Positions 32,531 to 44,792 of a stretch of 64,000 bases of DNA are shown piece by piece (within the stretch, counting starts at the first letter, position 1; every line of letters starts with the position of its first letter). Location: the NCBI GenBank assembly GCA_037693485.1, contig CM075354.1, positions 142,685,001 through 142,749,000 on the forward strand, read 5' to 3'. The stretch is from Kitagawia praeruptora (lineage: Eukaryota > Streptophyta > Magnoliopsida > Apiales > Apiaceae). A program made the position numbers and the translations under genes. Under the pieces are notes generated by a model, which worked only from the letters and a program-made list of their open reading frames with translations, was not told the origin of the DNA and searched no databases.

Positions 32531-34872
32531 AGAGTAGTAAAACCTCTGGAAAATGGATGGATGAGAGATGTGGACATGCGATGAGCTCTCTCTTTTCTGT
32601 CGGTTGCCAAGACTTAAAGTCTTAAACAAGTCTTCGATTCAACCTTATTCAGCTTAGTACTAAAAAAAAAAAAAACTTCTTCCGGGTAAATTCGCTCAAT
32701 AGATATAATATTTTTCATCTAAGTCACTAAAATTGATTTAAGTTTACTATTTGTTTAACATGGTATATTACTTTGAATGGGAAATTAAAATCAAGTTTGA
32801 GTCCTGAAAATATTTAGTATTTGCTACATTCAGAATGTACTTGACGTCTGCCCTCATGATTTTTAGAAAAACTAAATAGCTTACATAAGTGTCCCAAGCC
32901 AATTGATCAACATATTATAAACAAATTAAAAGATCGGGTTTAAAGTAATAATGAAAATTTTGAACAAATTATTATGATGAAATATTTCACTTTATGAAAA
33001 ATTTGTACTTTTATATATAGATTACATATTGAGCCTGTTTGGCTGAAGCCCAGAACGGTCGTTTTCAACTTATATGACACAAAACGGCCGTTTTCAAATT
33101 GCATGGACTGTTTGGCAAACTCCACAAACAGGCTTATTTAATACAAATAAGTTGATAAGTTGGAAGTTAGAAATTCTAACTTTCAACTTTCAACTTATTC
33201 TTATTTCTCGATATACGTAATATATAATATTCTTCAAATCTTTAAAATCATATATCTTTTGATTCGTTCATTAAAAAATTGATATGTATATGTCAAATTT
33301 CTCTACTCATCGAGATCTATCCATTGATATCCACTTATATATATTAAAAAACAAATATTTTGAAAATATTTAAAAAAGTGAACTTATAAGTTCTGATTTA
33401 CCAAACACTCTACTGACTTATAAGTTAAACACCCAAACACGAAAATATAAGTTATAAGTTACAATTACTTATTTCATATAAGTTACTTATTACATTTAAG
33501 TGATAAGTAGCTTATTTTAAGATATCCCAAACACCCCCATTAACTTTTAAACAGTTTACTTATTGTCAAAAAAGTAGAAGTGATACTTTAAATAACATTG
33601 TGTGTTCTTTTTTACTTTTGGGGTGTTTGGAAGTTAGAGGTGAAATTAGAGGTTTGAGGTAGATTAGAGGTTTGATCAAATTAAACATCTAATGTGAGTG
33701 TTTGATTGTTGAAACTGTTTGGTTGTTAGGAGCTTTTTCAATTAGAGGTTTGCTATGTGTCACAAAATGTTATTCAAAAAGCTATTTACCAAACACTTTT
33801 ATTCAAAACAGCTAATTTAAATCCGCTAGTCAAAACAGCTAATTCAATCCGCTAGTCAAATCAGCTAATTAAATCCGCTATAGCTAACAGCTATCAGCTA
33901 ATTGCCAAACAGGGTCTTTACTTACCCATTGAAATACTTGGTTAATAATCGATTTGTTACGTGTGTGGTTTGATGATTTATGAATATAAGTCCCTCGAAT
34001 AAATCATTCTTGTTCGGTCAATTCAGCTATCAGCCGATCACATGTACACAAAGATTCTGCCTGTTTTCCGGTCTTTTTGTTTTTTTGTTTGATACATGTG
34101 CCCTGCACTTTCATCTTTCACCTTTAGTCCTATTTCACCTTTCACTTTCCGTCTACACAGTACATGTTTCTTTTTCCCACGCGTTGCGTAACAACTTGAA
34201 ACTATTTTTAGGATTTTCGGAAATTGATAAGGAAATTAACAGAGTTGCAAAAGAAGATAGATGAGATAATAGAGTAGAAAAACTGATAACAAAATAATAA
34301 CAGTATTCTCATGGATGCTGATACAGTGAACTGAACACAAACACAATATATATACTACTATTACAAGACTTCAGTGGAGTCCCAACCAACTTTGCTTTAT
34401 TGGCCCACCTACATTCTCTCATATAGATTTACTATGAAGCCCAACAAATGACTCAATAGTGTTTAGAGCATCTACAAAAAACTCATACATTCCCTCTTAA
34501 AAATAATATAAACAAATGGCTCATAATTACTTAAGTATTACATGGGTTTATGCAGATCAGGATTAATAAGTGGATTAATTGATTATCTCATTCATGATTT
34601 TTTGTAATGTTTACCACTTTGTACATATATTGAAAATGATCTTAATGCTTACTTTAGAGAGAATGGTAGGCTTGAATTGGGCAGATGGAAAATTATATAT
34701 AGTTTCATTTGATATAAATTAAATGCTTACCTTCTTATTGTACTTATTTTTCTATTTTATTAAGGTTTTTTATATAAAATTCAATTCAAATTTAAATAAA
34801 AAGAAGCCTTATTCATTACAAAATATAACCCCAAATATTCATATCAACCTAAGCAGAATTTTCTGCAACACT
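32531..34872. other. Upstream spacer of gene B
   Basis: AT-rich, no convincing gene. Short repeats of the TGTTTGGC type occur at 33030-33136 (CCTGTTTGGC ... GCCAAAC-like arms). A 94-codon plus-strand frame at 33980-34264 has no recognisable domain. Confidence 0.4.
33615..33915. mobile_element. hAT-like MITE
   Basis: Ends GGGGTGTTTGG and CCAAACAGGG are inverted; inside are repeats of CAGCTAATTNAATCCGCTAG. A TTTACTT-like flank is seen on both sides. Non-coding. Confidence 0.5.
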
Positions 34873-34877
34873 CTGAA

Positions 34878-35417
34878 TGTTAGGTTAGGGGACTTACACA
34901 CAATCCGAGATTCACAAACAACCAATACAGAGTGCGCACACACACCAATCAATAATTGACAAGATCTACCAAAGCGCAAAACAAGAACACACAAATACTT
35001 GACGTGGAAACACCCACGCCACAAACTCGTATTATTAATCAAAACAATTATCAATAATACATCAAAACAATAACACCTTAACGGTGTCCCAACCCTGATA
35101 CTTGAGCCAACAATGCTCAAGCATCTCCCAAACAATACTTAAGACTACATCTCTTAAGCTTTTACCACTATCAAACAAATACAATATGACTATGTATATA
35201 TAGCCATCCAAAACTTAGCCACCAAGACTTACCATACTTGTTGTACAAGTCTTACCATACTTGTTATACAAGTCTTCCAATTCTTGGCACCTAATTTCCC
35301 AACTTAGTGATCAAGACATACCATATATAATAATTGTCTACACATACAATTATTACCTTACCAATATATATCTTAAAACACCCAAGCCCATAACATCATA
35401 TTGGGTTGAAACCCAAC
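34878..35417 (-). repeat. 3' LTR of the copia-like element
   Basis: Starts TGTTAGGTTAGGGG, interrupted one base before its end by the Ty3 insertion. The last base (A) is at 48195 after the duplicated CCAAC. Confidence 0.9.
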
Positions 35418-38400
35418 TGTGACACCCTCCAAATCCGGGGTCTAGATCCGGGGGTCACCAACCAATCACAACTAATAAAATAAATCAGAATGCGCAACTG
35501 ACCCCGCCAACCAAGGATCGCAAACAGGTTATTGTATGAAACTAAGCAGTTACAGCCCAAAAGTAACATACTCACTTATTACAAACCATCAAATAAACTT
35601 AACCTAAATCCAGTCTAGTATTATTTTATTATTACATCCCATTTTATTTAAAATTCTATCTAGCGCCGACAGAAACCCGCAAATACCTGTAAGGTCTGGG
35701 GTGCAGACACACAGCCACTCTGCCCCTCTCTAATATGGTCCGAACGGCTGGTCGGAAACATACTGCTCCTCTGGAAAGGTTTTGTGAAAACAAGAGTGAG
35801 CCAAAGAAATGCCCAACAAGTATATATAAACAATTTTATAATAAAACAGGATAAGTGCTGCATGATATGAACTGAAATGTAAAACAGTTTATAGAGCAAA
35901 CTGAATCAACAATTGTGATATAATTCAAACCATAACTGAAATCATTTGGCATGTCATAAAAATGAATCATCTGCCAATTCACAATATATAATAGCCATTC
36001 GGGCGATATGGATTGGATATATAAAAATAAAGACAAAACACCATTGCCCCCTGATCAGGTTCAAAAGCAATGGGACCCTTTATACTACCACCGGTACATT
36101 TCTATACCCGTGTGTATAACCCGGATTTCATGAGGGTACCAAAATAGGCAAGTAATGTTAGCCTATAGGAAGATGGAATGGTTACCATATCCTCCTTAAA
36201 TATTGCTGGACCATGGTAGCAACCATGGCCTCCTACGCTTTCCAATAAATATTGCTGGACCATGATAGCAATCATGGCCTCCTATGCTTTATCATCTTCC
36301 AATCCAATAGAGCAATTTCCGAATTCAACAGGAAATGCTTAGTTTCACATACAGTTCACATCCCTATTATTTAATACGATAATAAGGATATGAAGAGTTT
36401 ATCTTAAACAATTCCCCACATCAAGGGTACCAAAATCAAGTAATTGTGTTCGCACAAAAATATTTAAGAATCACAAATAGCTCTGAACAATAGCTATTCG
36501 TCATGATATGAATCAATGAACATAAAATAAACAGTGTATAAGATGATCAAGGGGAAAATACTTGCCTGAATATATGGCTGGTAAGCTAAGCTCTCTGGCT
36601 AGGGATTCTCTCACTTCTATGTATACAGCTGGTAAACTCTGCCCACTAGCTAGGGTTTCTTTCGCTTCTACAATTACAACATTCTATTTTAAACAACTGG
36701 CTAGGTACGCACAAGACCAAATACAAATCAAACCTCAGTTTTAGTGTCTACCCGTACGTTGTATCACTATCGAATGAATATTTAATACAATTAATAACAT
36801 GTACGGAGCATTCGCACACATAATCACATAGCACATACGTCTTACAGACAAAGGAGCACTCAAATTATTATTATCATGTTTAAAAGTATTTTTAAAATAA
36901 TTAAAAGAATTTTAAAAGATTTAAATAACCCTTCCCGAATCAAAAAGGATCATTAATAAACCCTCTGAGTAATTATTGGATCACCAAAATATTTTTATAA
37001 TTATCTAATCCGGGTTTATAAATAATTTTAGAATTTTAAAACTATTTTTACCGTTCCCGGATTATTTTTAGGATTTAAAATAATTTTATTTCATCTTAAA
37101 TCACTTTTAAACAGAAAATTGGTTAATAATCCTAAATAAATTAATTAGAATCAAGTAATAATTAATTAATAAAATTATCTAATAAATAATTAAATTTATC
37201 AGATAATCAAATTAATTAAATCATTATTTGAGATTAATTAATATAATTAAAAGAATTTAATTCTTAATTATTTCGAATTAAAAACAAATAAATAAAGAAA
37301 TAAAGAAATAATTAAAATAAAATTCAGAAATAAATTCTAGATTTATAAAACATTTTCAGAAAATAAAATTTCTGAAATTAATAATTGAATTCAGAATTAT
37401 AAATTAATTAAAGTAAATAAAAGTAAATAAAAGTAATTAAAAGTAAATAAAAGTAAAAATAATTGGTAAAAAGTAAAAATCAATTCCAAAATCACTTTTC
37501 AGAAAAGGTTAACAGATTTTGAGGATCAAACAGGTACTATTCATCACCATCCTCACTGTTCTTCGTATGAATGCTCGAAGAACAGCCACCACCATCAATG
37601 GCGGTTTACCCAGAAACCGGTGACCGGAAATTTTTTCCGGCGACCACAAAAACGTACCATTCGATACGTTTTCAGTACCAAAATCACTCCAAATCACATT
37701 CTAAACACAACCATGCCCTTCAAACAAACCCAGATTTGACCAAAACAAGAATCCGGCCAAACCCGAACAAAATCCGGCGACCTCACCGGCAAAACTTCGA
37801 TCTTACTCATTTCTCAACCAAATCAAACGTTCTTTACATCAAAATGAAGCTTATGACTTTAACAATCTATACCAAGCATTCATAACAGCAACAAATCATT
37901 CAAGAACCCAGAAAATTCGATTTTTAAATCTCACCCCCACAAAACTCGACTTCGAGTTTTAAGCTACTAAAAATCAAACAAAAATTATCATGATGCTCCT
38001 GGGATTATATACAATCTATAGACACTAACCACATCAACAACAAATCACTACACAATCCACAGCAAATTAAACAAGTTCGAAAATTAAAATAAAAAAAAAC
38101 AAATTTTTGAATCAGACAATTTTTGTTATGAACACCTACATAAACATGTAGTAGAGATCAAGAGCTTCAGTTTGGTTACTCACATGATCGATTTGGATGC
38201 CGGAATCACTGTCAAAAACCCGATTAATCCTCAAGAACACCAAGAACTATTTTCCAGATTTTACAGAAAATAAAAATCAAAAAATCTGATTTTTTTGATT
38301 AATTAAATAAAAATCTGTTGGTATTTATCCTAAATCAAATTAATATCCCAAAAATATTTTTAGCCCCTAATTAAAATTATCAAGCCCTAAAAATAATTTT

Positions 38401-38809
38401 TATGGGATAAAAATGTAAAAATTTTAATTTTAAACAAATACAAAATATATGTCAAAATTTCCCAAAAATTATGAATATTACAAAAATTACAAAATAATGC
38501 ATCTTTAAATATCCTATCATTATATAAAAATAATTTTATCAAAAACAAGGCTTCAGATCCAGTATAGGGGCTGGATCCGGAAATTAAAATGCGAAATAAT
38601 TGTATTATAAAAATATAAAAATTACAGAAAAATAGAATAAAATTATCTAAGCTACACAGAAGTCACATAACACGTATGGGATCATTTCCCTATTTAATAA
38701 AAAATCGTAACACGTTTAAATGCATTAAAAATAAACTGAAACGAAATAAAATCAACTAAAAACATATTTTAACATATTAAAATACACGAAATTTTTCCCG
38801 GTCGTTACA
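35418..38809 (-). repeat. 3' LTR of the Tekay-type element (3,392 bp)
   Basis: Plus-strand start TGTGACACCCTCC and end CGGTCGTTACA; pairs with 44808-48189. It has an 8 bp longer AATAAAGA repeat near 37290 than the partner. No gene inside; small frames in it are mirrored in the other LTR. Confidence 0.95.
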
Positions 38810-38825
38810 TCCTTCCCCCCTTATA
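38810..38825 (-). other. Polypurine tract
   Basis: The minus strand reads AAGGGGGGAAGGA directly before the 3' LTR start TGTAACGACC; it would prime plus-strand DNA. Confidence 0.85.
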
Positions 38826-38849
38826 AGGATTCTGCCCCCAGAATCCCAC

Positions 38850-41348
38850 TTAAGAAAATAAGTGCGGATACTGAGCTCGAATTTCACTTTCTACTTCCCA
38901 TGTTGATTCTTCAACCAAGGGATTCCTCCATAACACTCTAACTAGAGGTATTGTCTTATTTCTTGATACCTTAACCTTATGATCTAATATCTCAACTGGT
39001 TGCTCAACAAAAGATAAGTCAGGTTGAATATCTACAGGCTCATATTCTATTGCGTGCATTGGATCAGGATTGTACTTTCTCAGCATCGATATATGGAACA
39101 CATTATGGATATTCTGCATGTGTGGCGGCAAAGCTAATTCGTAAGCAAGCTTTCCTATCTTCTTCAGTATTTCGAACGGTCCAACATATCTTGGTTTGAG
39201 TTTACCTCTTTTCCCAAATCTGGTTACAGCTTTCCATGGCGATACTTTCAGCAATACCAATTCTCCGACTTCAAAATTCTGGTCCTTCCTGCTTTGATCT
39301 GCATATTTCTTCTGTCGATCTTGAGCGGCGATTAATCTTTTCTGTATTAATCCGATCTTTTCTTTCGTCTGTTGCAGTAACTCTGGACCCAAGATTGTGC
39401 ATTCTCCTACTTCTTCCCAATACACCGGAGATCTACATCTTCTCCCGTAAAGAGCTTCATATGGTGGCATTCCAATGCTGGCATGATAACTATTGTTATA
39501 CGAGAACTCCACCAACGGTAAGTGCTCATCCCAATTACCCTTAAAATCTAGGGCACATACCCTTAACATATCTTCTATGGTCTGGACTGTTCTTTCACTT
39601 TGTCCGTCCGTTTGAGGATGATATGCTGTACTCATATTTAGTTTGGTTCCTAAACATTCTTGAAATTGCCTCCAGAATCTTGAATTGAAACGAGGATCTC
39701 GATCAGATACTATAGATACAGGAACTCCGTGTCGTACTACGATCTCTTTCAAATATAGTTGAACCAGTTTCTCTAGCGAAAATCTTTCGTTGATGGGGAG
39801 AAAATGTGCTGATTTGGTCAACCTATCAATGATCACCCAGATTGCATCATGGTTTGCTTGAGTTTTCGGAAGTCCTACTACAAAATCCATTGCAAGATGT
39901 TCCCACTTCCATTCCGGAATTTCCAAAGGTTGTAACAATCCACTTGGCCTTTGATGCTCGGCTTTAACTCTCTGACAGGTATAGCATTTGCTGACGTATT
40001 CTGCAATATCTTTCTTCATATCGGGCCACCAAAAGTGTTGCTTCAAGTCTCTATACATCTTTGTACTGCCAGGGTGAATAGAATACCTGGAGTTGTGTGC
40101 ATCACGCAAGATTTCATCCTTCAGCTCCATAACATTAGGTACCCATATACGTGAAGAGAATCTTAGAATTCCTTTATCATCCTTTTGACTCCTGATTTCT
40201 TCTCCGGTTAATTTTGCTTTGTCTTGCTCCATTACCTGTTCTTGACATCTACGGATCTTTTCTAATAATACTGGCTGAAAGGTCATGGCATACAATACTT
40301 TACTGACTGCTTCTGATGTATGGACCTCTATCTCCAATTTCTCGAATTCCTTGAGTAACTCCTCGGATGAGGTTAAGAGATTTAACCTTTCCTTCCGGCT
40401 TAGTGCATCTGCCACTACGTTGGCCTTGCCTGGATGATAGCTAATGGTACAATCATAGTCCTTGATCAACTCCAACCACCGTCGTTGTCTCATGTTTAGC
40501 TCCTTCTGAGTGAAAATATATTTCAAGCTTTTGTGATCCGTGAAGATTTCACACTTCTCTCCGTATAAATAGTGCCTCCAAAGTTTTAGTGCAAAAACAA
40601 TTGCTGCCAATTCCAGATCATGCGTAGGATACTTTCGTTCGTGAATCTTGAGTTGCCTGGATGCGTAAGCAATTACCTTGCCGTCCTGCATTAACACACA
40701 CCCTAATCCCTTCTGAGATGCATCACTGAAAATTACAAAGTTTCCACTTTCGTTGGGTAGAACTAGCACTGGTGCAGTTATCAATCGCTTCTTTAATTCC
40801 TGGAAACTTTGCTCGCACTTCTCGTTCCATTCAAATTTTTCATTCTTCCGGGTGAGTTTAGTTAAAGATGCCGCTATTTTAGCAAAATCCTTAACAAACC
40901 TCCTGTAATATCCAGCTAATCCCAGAAAACTTCGGACTTCGGTTGGTGTTCTCGGTTGCTCCCAATTCATAATGGCTTCGATCTTGGCTGGATCCACTTT
41001 AATTCCTTCGTTGGTGACAACGTGCCCCAAAAATTGTACCTCCCTTAACCAAAACTCGCATTTCGAAAATTTTGCATATAGCTTCTCTTTCCGCAGAATC
41101 TCTAAAGCTGTTCTCAAGTGCTCTGTATGTTCCTCCTCTGACTTGGAGTATATCAAGATATCATCTATGAAAACAATCACAAATTTATCCAGATATTTCT
41201 TGAAAACTCTGTTCATCATATCCATGAAAGCGGCTGGTGCATTAGTCAGCCCGAAGGGCATAACTAAAAACTCGTAGTGCCCATATCTCGTGCAGAATGC
41301 TGTCTTAGGAATATCGACTGCCTTGATCTTTAACTGGTGATATCCCGA
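38850..41348 (-). CDS. Tekay-type pol: RT palm, RNase H, integrase, chromodomain
   Basis: Continues the gag-pol frame just after the TGA at 41349-41351 (first ATG at 41261). Order: RT with FVIVFIDDILIYS (active-site Asp pair near 41155-41170) and FLGLAGYYRRFVKDFAKIA; RNase H with FSDASQKGLGCVLM and FTDHKSLKYIF; integrase with the HHCC zinc site ending CYTCQRVKAE, and a DDE core (AMDFVVGLPKT, SDRDPRFNSRFWRQFQ, TAYHPQTDGQSERTVQTIE); then a GPY/F module (LKPRYVGPFEILKKIG) and a C-terminal chromodomain-like end (VLWRNPLVEESTWEVE). It would copy and integrate element DNA, the chromodomain guiding it to heterochromatin. All catalytic residues appear present. Confidence 0.95.
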   Translation of the reverse strand, partial: SGYHQLKIKAVDIPKTAFCTRYGHYEFLVMPFGLTNAPAAFMDMMNRVFKKYLDKFVIVFIDDILIYSKSEEEHTEHLRTALEILRKEKLYAKFSKCEFWLREVQFLGHVVTNEGIKVDPAKIEAIMNWEQPRTPTEVRSFLGLAGYYRRFVKDFAKIAASLTKLTRKNEKFEWNEKCEQSFQELKKRLITAPVLVLPNESGNFVIFSDASQKGLGCVLMQDGKVIAYASRQLKIHERKYPTHDLELAAIVFALKLWRHYLYGEKCEIFTDHKSLKYIFTQKELNMRQRRWLELIKDYDCTISYHPGKANVVADALSRKERLNLLTSSEELLKEFEKLEIEVHTSEAVSKVLYAMTFQPVLLEKIRRCQEQVMEQDKAKLTGEEIRSQKDDKGILRFSSRIWVPNVMELKDEILRDAHNSRYSIHPGSTKMYRDLKQHFWWPDMKKDIAEYVSKCYTCQRVKAEHQRPSGLLQPLEIPEWKWEHLAMDFVVGLPKTQANHDAIWVIIDRLTKSAHFLPINERFSLEKLVQLYLKEIVVRHGVPVSIVSDRDPRFNSRFWRQFQECLGTKLNMSTAYHPQTDGQSERTVQTIEDMLRVCALDFKGNWDEHLPLVEFSYNNSYHASIGMPPYEALYGRRCRSPVYWEEVGECTILGPELLQQTKEKIGLIQKRLIAAQDRQKKYADQSRKDQNFEVGELVLLKVSPWKAVTRFGKRGKLKPRYVGPFEILKKIGKLAYELALPPHMQNIHNVFHISMLRKYNPDPMHAIEYEPVDIQPDLSFVEQPVEILDHKVKVSRNKTIPLVRVLWRNPLVEESTWEVESEIRAQYPHLFS

Positions 41349-43454
41349 TCATAAGTCGATTTTGGAAAACCATACCGCGCCCTTTAACTGGTCAAACAAG
41401 TCATCAATCCTCGGTAATGGGTACTTGTTCTTGATCGTCAGTTTGTTTAGCTCCCGGTAGTCGATACAAAGTCGCATGCTTCCGTCCTTCTTTTTCACAA
41501 ACAACACCGGTGCGCCCCATGGTGATACGCTGGGTCTAATCACCCCTTTGTCCAGTAGTTCCTGCAATTGCTTGGCCAATTCCTTCATCTCCACTGGTGC
41601 CATTCTGTACGGAGCTTTCGATATTGGCTCAGTACCTGGTGCCAAATCAATAGCAAACTCAATTTCTCTGTCTGGAGGTAGGCCTGGTAATTCTTCAGGA
41701 AATACGTCCAAAAATTCATTCACTACCGGAATATGCTCTATCTGTGGCACTTCCTTATCAGTATCCATTACATAAGCTAAGTATGCTTCACATTCCTGTC
41801 GCAACAACCGTTTAGCTCGCATCATGGTCAAGAGTTTCTTTGCTTGTTTCTGCCCATGGAACACCACATCTATATCCCCATCTAGCTTCAACTTTAACTC
41901 CTTCTTTTTACAATCAATCTGGGCATTATACTTTGTCAACCAATCCATCCCCAGTATAACCTCAAATTCCCCCAACTTGAAAGGAATCAAGTCGGCATGA
42001 AAACGTTGCCCGGATATTTCGATCTCACATGCTGGATATATTTGCTTAACGGGTATACGATCCTGATTAGCTATTTCTATTACTAAAGCTTCGCTTAATA
42101 ACTGACATTCACATTCTAGCTTACTCGCAAACTCTTCCGAAATAAAAGATTTAGTAGCTCCCGAATCAATAAGTACTTTGGCATTAGTAGAGTTTACGGA
42201 AAGTGTACCTGCAATAACATCAGAGTTCTGTTCTGCATCGGTCATAGTCATATTGAAAACCCGGGCCCTTGGTTGTCCCGCATTATTTGTCCCTGTAGCT
42301 TTATTCTGGTTTCCCGGATTAAGGTTGATCCTGCAATCCTTAGTAAGATGCCCTTTGTTTCCACATTTCTGACAACCAGTCCAATTAGCTGCTGGTGCAT
42401 TGCACGCATTGGCATAATGCCCTTTCTTGCCACACCGAAAACATACTACGTTAAGCAGATTGCATGGACCTTCATGATTCTTTCCACAAATTCCACATGC
42501 TGGTAGGGGTGGTCGCATCCCTCGTTGTTGATTGATGTTCGCAAATCGACCTCCTTGCGGTTGATTGTTGCTCGGGAACCGATTTCCTTGCTGTTGATTG
42601 ATATTCGGAAATCGATTCCCTTGATTACCAAGATTCTGGATTCCGTTTCCGGGTCTCCCGTTGCCTCTCGGCTGGAATGCTGGTCTGTAGCTAAAGTTAT
42701 TTTGCACCCTGCCCTGGAATGAACTCCCTGATTGATTATTAAATTTCCTCTTTTTGCCTTCCCTTTCTTTGTTGGAGCTCTCACTCTCTCCTTCAATAAT
42801 CAGTGCCTTCTGGACCACAGACGAATAGGTGGTTAACTCAAAAGCAGCTACCCGGCTACGGAGCCACGGTTTCAAACCCTGCTGAAATCTCCTTGCCCGC
42901 TTCTCTTCAGTATCCACCAAGTCTGGAACAAACCTGGCTAACTCTGTAAACTTTGCCTCATATTCAGTGGCATTGCCTTCTTGTTTTAATTCCAAAAATT
43001 TAATCTCCATCTGATTCTGCATAAAACGGGGGTAATACTTTTCCAGAAACAGCTCTTTGAATCTTTCCCATGGGGTTACCCCTACCCCTTCCAAAGCCTT
43101 CCTTGCTTCCCACCAGTAGTTCGCTTCCCCTTTCAGAAAGTAACTCACGAACTCGGTCTTTTTATTCTCCTCTACATTCACAAGTGCAAGAGCTTTCTCT
43201 ATTTCTTTTAACCATGCTCGAGCCTCGACTGGGTCCGCTGACCCCTGGAACTCTGGGGGTTTAACTGACTGAAAAGTTTTAAATGTTACTGCTTGGGGTG
43301 CTGGTGGCTGCTGCTGCTGGCGAGTGAGATTCTCGGTCTGTTGCCGGAATAGTTCCAACATTTGCTGCATCATATTGATATTGCCCTGCTCCCCAAAGTT
43401 CTGATTATTATTCGCGTTTCCCGTGTGATTACCATTTGGTGGCTGATTATCCAT
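41349..43454 (-). CDS. Tekay-type gag, protease and N-terminal RT, ending at a premature stop
   Basis: The start chosen is ATG 43454 (MDNQPPNGNHTGN), in keeping with chromovirus gag; the frame is open further upstream but without gag likeness. Capsid block: PPEFQGSADPVEARAWLKEI, YFLKGEANYWWEARK, FLEKYYPRFMQNQ. Two zinc knuckles: CFRCGKKGHYANAC and CQKCGNKGHLTKDC. Protease: VLIDSGATKSFIS, then VILGMDWL. RT start: KGVIRPSVSPWGAPVLFVKK, LCIDYRELNKLT. It ends at TGA 41349-41351 directly after FSKIDL, inside a conserved RT motif, and the frame goes on unchanged after it. So one nonsense codon is the only visible break in an otherwise intact gag-pol. Confidence 0.94.
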   Translation of the reverse strand: MDNQPPNGNHTGNANNNQNFGEQGNINMMQQMLELFRQQTENLTRQQQQPPAPQAVTFKTFQSVKPPEFQGSADPVEARAWLKEIEKALALVNVEENKKTEFVSYFLKGEANYWWEARKALEGVGVTPWERFKELFLEKYYPRFMQNQMEIKFLELKQEGNATEYEAKFTELARFVPDLVDTEEKRARRFQQGLKPWLRSRVAAFELTTYSSVVQKALIIEGESESSNKEREGKKRKFNNQSGSSFQGRVQNNFSYRPAFQPRGNGRPGNGIQNLGNQGNRFPNINQQQGNRFPSNNQPQGGRFANINQQRGMRPPLPACGICGKNHEGPCNLLNVVCFRCGKKGHYANACNAPAANWTGCQKCGNKGHLTKDCRINLNPGNQNKATGTNNAGQPRARVFNMTMTDAEQNSDVIAGTLSVNSTNAKVLIDSGATKSFISEEFASKLECECQLLSEALVIEIANQDRIPVKQIYPACEIEISGQRFHADLIPFKLGEFEVILGMDWLTKYNAQIDCKKKELKLKLDGDIDVVFHGQKQAKKLLTMMRAKRLLRQECEAYLAYVMDTDKEVPQIEHIPVVNEFLDVFPEELPGLPPDREIEFAIDLAPGTEPISKAPYRMAPVEMKELAKQLQELLDKGVIRPSVSPWGAPVLFVKKKDGSMRLCIDYRELNKLTIKNKYPLPRIDDLFDQLKGAVWFSKIDL

Positions 43455-43876
43455 GATCTGGTAGAGGAAACACACAAGTTCCTTAGTAATTGAATAAACA
43501 TGTTTTTGATAGATACTCATTGAAAAGAAACATGAATCAAGAATATTTATCAACTCATGCCACCCAATCACTAATTCACTTGAATGCTGAAAAATAACTA
43601 GATGCATGATGGAGGGAATCGATACTCTTATCACTACAAAAGTACTACTGATATATAATTACATACTCATAATTATACATGACTACTAGTCGGTTTATCT
43701 AACACCATATCACGGTTACCCTACCATACCAACTAGACTGTCGGTTATACACAACAAAATTCCCAACTTATTCTACCAACAAACTACTGTTAGTACACAC
43801 ATAATATCTTACAGACAACCGAAACCAAACAAACACATGTAGCATATCCTTCTCCCAGGGCTCTGTCCCATAGTAT
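43455..43876 (-). other. Spacer between the extra ORF and gag
   Basis: Non-coding element sequence; no clear signal beyond AT-rich composition. Confidence 0.5.
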
Positions 43877-44623
43877 CTAGTCCCAGCTGGGCCCTACCAT
43901 CTCCTGAAGGTCCGACAACATCCTCTGGAGGATGCGGTATGCCCGACGATAATCAACAGTACCTGATGACTCACCCAGCAACATCGCCTCCACCTCAAAA
44001 GAACCGGCTGCTATCATCTCTCGGAGGTTATGTCGAAGCTCGGAGTTTGTGATACGATGATCTCCCATCCTACGCAGCTCCACATTCTGCCCTCTCACAA
44101 AGTCGAATGCCTCCCAAAGCTCACGGTACTCACTCAATGGAACGGTGCGTGGTGCACCGATATGGCCGCTAGACTCGGCCTCTGCTCCACCTGTAACCTC
44201 CTCTATCAATGCCTGCACTCGCTCCTCTCCTGGTGGCATCTGGTGCCAAGGTATGACTGGTGGAAGAGGTACATAAGGACCCTGCACAGTAGGATCGGAC
44301 TGATCCGTGAACTCTGCTGGCATAAGGAATCCTACCATAGCTGCCAGTGCACCAGATCGATGCAACTCAGGCACATCAGGTAGCGCCTCGATCCCCTGCT
44401 GCTGATCAGGAATCAACACCGGAACGGGAACTGGTGGTATAGGATCAAGTAGCCCCCTCGGACACTCCCAACCCATCCAGTAATCTAACCCCATCACTGG
44501 TTGGTCTGGATCCATAAGAGCGGTGGTATATGGCAAGTCCACTGGTGGAAATAGTGGTAGCGTAACTGACTCTAGGGCTGGCATAGGCTGAGGTGCAATC
44601 ACCGGAGTCGGCGTAGTCACCAT
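43877..44623 (-). CDS. Extra ORF upstream of gag in the Tekay-type element (248 aa)
   Basis: Open from ATG 44623 to the stop at 43877, between primer site and gag, same strand. The first half is rich in Pro/Val (TTPTPVIAPQPMPALESVTL); the second half is charged and helical (YRELWEAFDFVRGQNVELRR, RAYRILQRMLSDLQEMVG), possibly coiled coil. No catalytic motif and no family I can name. It has balanced, protein-like composition and no stop, in a young element, which suggests it is a real element protein. A spliced or leader-encoded accessory protein is possible. Confidence 0.6.
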   Translation of the reverse strand: MVTTPTPVIAPQPMPALESVTLPLFPPVDLPYTTALMDPDQPVMGLDYWMGWECPRGLLDPIPPVPVPVLIPDQQQGIEALPDVPELHRSGALAAMVGFLMPAEFTDQSDPTVQGPYVPLPPVIPWHQMPPGEERVQALIEEVTGGAEAESSGHIGAPRTVPLSEYRELWEAFDFVRGQNVELRRMGDHRITNSELRHNLREMIAAGSFEVEAMLLGESSGTVDYRRAYRILQRMLSDLQEMVGPSWD

Positions 44624-44792
44624 AACAGGAACCTGCGTAACCCAGTAACATAATATCACAAATCATCTCACAACTTAGGCTTAGACTAAAGTCAAACGCA
44701 ACGTGTAACATAAGAACGTAATCCTATCTCATGTGATCTCCCTAATTATTCCTGGGCTATATCTCTGCTTATTTCAGTGACTATAACCTGTC

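Noticed and set aside
34723..35135. ORFs overlapping the copia-like LTR border
   Set aside because: They cross from flank into LTR and are not conserved in the other LTR context.
35660..36036. Small ORFs at 35660-36036, repeated at 45050-45426
   Set aside because: They occur in both LTRs of the Tekay-type element and have no recognisable domain.
37571..37885. 104-codon plus-strand ORF, repeated at 46952-47266
   Set aside because: Same position in both LTRs and opposite to element transcription; probably chance.
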